Source of the DNA: an uncultured Prevotella sp.
GTDB lineage: Bacteria > Bacteroidota > Bacteroidia > Bacteroidales > Bacteroidaceae
Length of the DNA: 5,986 nucleotides
NCBI GenBank assembly: GCA_905211345.1
Contig: CAJMAO010000088.1
Location: forward strand, 1 to 5,986
Direction of reading: 5' to 3'
The translations under genes were made by a program, and so were the position numbers. Numbering within the stretch: the first letter of the stretch is position 1; every line of letters starts with the position of its first letter. The notes under the pieces are model-generated. The model was not told where the DNA came from, ran no database searches, and saw only the letters and a program-made list of their open reading frames with translations. Shown piece after piece: positions 5,330 to 5,986 of this stretch.

Positions 5330-5831
5330 ATCTGTCGATTTCGTTGTACTTTTGTTTTACGGCCTGGCGGGCTCTGAAGATGTTGACCTTCACCTGTTCC
5401 TCGGTGATGCCCATCACTTGGGCTATCTCCTTGTAGCTTTTGCCCTCGAAGTCGCGCAGCTGCATACAGCTTTTCTGCTTCTCCGGCAGCAAGTCAACGA
5501 TGCGTTTCACCTGCTCCACCCTGTCCTTTCCGGCCGCATGTTCGTAGGGGTCTCCCCCCGTGTCGGCCGTCAGGGCCTCGCCGTCGCCTATCGGCCGGTT
5601 GCTTGCGCCGGCCCGTTTCATCCTGTCGAGCGACAGGTTGCGGCATATCGTGAGGCTGAACGCCTCGATAGAGTCGATGTCTTGCCAGTCGTCGCGCCTG
5701 TCCCATACTTTCATAAGCGTGTCTTGCACTATGTCTTCGGCCTCCTCGCGGTTGAGGGTGATCCTCAATGCCAATCGGTAGAGCACGTTTTTTAGCGGCA
5801 ACACGTCGTTGCGAAAACTGATATTTTTCAT
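5319..5831 (-). CDS. ECF-family RNA polymerase sigma factor
   Basis: A 170-residue sigma-70 family protein of normal ECF length. Region 2 spans about residues 8-73: LNREEAEDIVQDTLMKVW (26-43) is the core-binding and -10 helix signature, and SIEAFSLTICRNLSLDRMKR (54-73) is region 2.3-2.4. A variable linker (74-103) follows. Region 4 (104-163) has LLPEKQKSCMQLRDFEGKSY then EIAQVMGITEEQVKVNIFRARQ, the helix-turn-helix that reads the -35 element. It directs RNA polymerase to a regulon that cannot be seen here. The start at 5831 (ATGAAAAATATC) is preceded by GAGAG, a weak ribosome-binding match. The downstream gene overlaps it by 11 bp and is its likely membrane-bound inhibitor. No SusC/SusD genes adjoin, so a link to glycan uptake is not indicated. 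Confidence 0.95.
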   Translation of the reverse strand: MKNISFRNDVLPLKNVLYRLALRITLNREEAEDIVQDTLMKVWDRRDDWQDIDSIEAFSLTICRNLSLDRMKRAGASNRPIGDGEALTADTGGDPYEHAAGKDRVEQVKRIVDLLPEKQKSCMQLRDFEGKSYKEIAQVMGITEEQVKVNIFRARQAVKQKYNEIDRYGL

Positions 5832-5864
5832 CGCTCTCTATATTGAATGACGATTTAGCAGGGC

Positions 5865-5872
5865 TAAAGTTA
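5865..5872 (-). promoter_or_regulatory. Possible -7 element of the sigma/anti-sigma operon
   Basis: Read on the minus strand this is TAACTTTA, one base from the Bacteroidota -7 consensus TAnnTTTG. It ends 33 bp before the sigma start codon. No TTTG is seen 19-21 nt further upstream, so it may be a weak housekeeping promoter or a promoter read by the ECF factor itself. Confidence 0.35.
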
Positions 5873-5930
5873 CAGCCTGCGTGGATTTATCCTGTTATTT
5901 AACTGATTTTAAGAAATTGCGGGTTATGGG

Positions 5931-5986
5931 ATGAATAAGCCCGATTTGCCGGATAAGCCGGATGTGGCTGGCGAGCCGTTGGCGGC
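5931..5986 (+). CDS. Probable start of a divergent gene, cut by the window edge
   Basis: From the ATG at 5931 the frame stays open to the window end for 18 complete codons (MNKPDLPDKPDVAGEPLA). Composition changes from AT-rich intergenic sequence to GC-rich codon-like sequence at this point, which supports a real gene start. The 5' ends of this frame and of the sigma gene are 99 bp apart in divergent orientation. The Pro/Asp-rich start has no recognisable domain, so product and function are unknown. A near-repeat GCCGGATAAGCCGGAT makes part of the sequence. It could be chance. Confidence 0.4.
   Translation, partial: MNKPDLPDKPDVAGEPLA

Noticed and set aside
5352..5795. Plus-strand open frame opposite the ECF sigma gene
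   Set aside because: The minus strand encodes complete sigma regions 2 and 4; the plus frame is antisense.

Overview
The window looks like chromosomal DNA of a Bacteroidota (order Bacteroidales) bacterium, plausibly from a Prevotellaceae- or Muribaculaceae-like gut lineage. Several things point there: genes lack clear Shine-Dalgarno sites and have A-rich leaders; one perfect TAnnTTTG -7 promoter element and two near matches are present; both predicted signal peptides seem to be cut just before Gln; the C-termini resemble type IX sorting tails; and the ECF sigma/small membrane protein pair is of a kind common in this phylum. Coding DNA is GC-rich by eye yet uses the Ile codon ATA heavily. Genus cannot be fixed from the sequence.

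Left part (1-3566): two tandem co-directional genes (254-1753 and 1786-3399) encode paralogous secreted proteins of about 500 and 537 residues. Each has a signal peptide, two copies of a beta-rich module of about 40 residues, a middle domain and a C-terminal YxDxxGRxV...G.YIR...KK tail. I cannot name the family or function. The pair is bracketed by two related intergenic elements (about 5-121 and 3462-3566) that share a 17-bp block and have inverted ends (GCTTATAAT / ATTATAAGC). The leader of the first gene carries a C9 tract and a perfect GTGTCA-AAA-TGACAC inverted repeat.

Middle part (3580-4753): a gene with a good -7 element encodes a 10-helix membrane protein of the bile acid:sodium symporter (BASS) fold superfamily. 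The residues that bind sodium in characterised BASS proteins appear to be replaced (Ala/Ala in the TM4 motif, Ala and Lys in the TM9 motif). Downstream lie a GC-rich compound palindromic repeat and a strong hairpin that can serve as a bidirectional terminator between convergent genes.

Right part (4862-5831, minus strand): a two-gene operon encodes an ECF sigma factor and, overlapping it by 11 bp, a single-pass membrane protein that is probably its anti-sigma factor. It lacks both a zinc anti-sigma motif and a FecR domain. At the right edge an open frame (5931 to the end, plus strand) is probably the start of a divergent gene.

How the parts work together is not shown. The secreted pair probably acts at the cell surface or outside the cell, the transporter in the inner membrane, and the sigma/anti-sigma pair in envelope-linked regulation. 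Nothing in the sequence ties the sigma factor to the other genes. I found no RNA genes, CRISPR array, insertion sequence or transposase.
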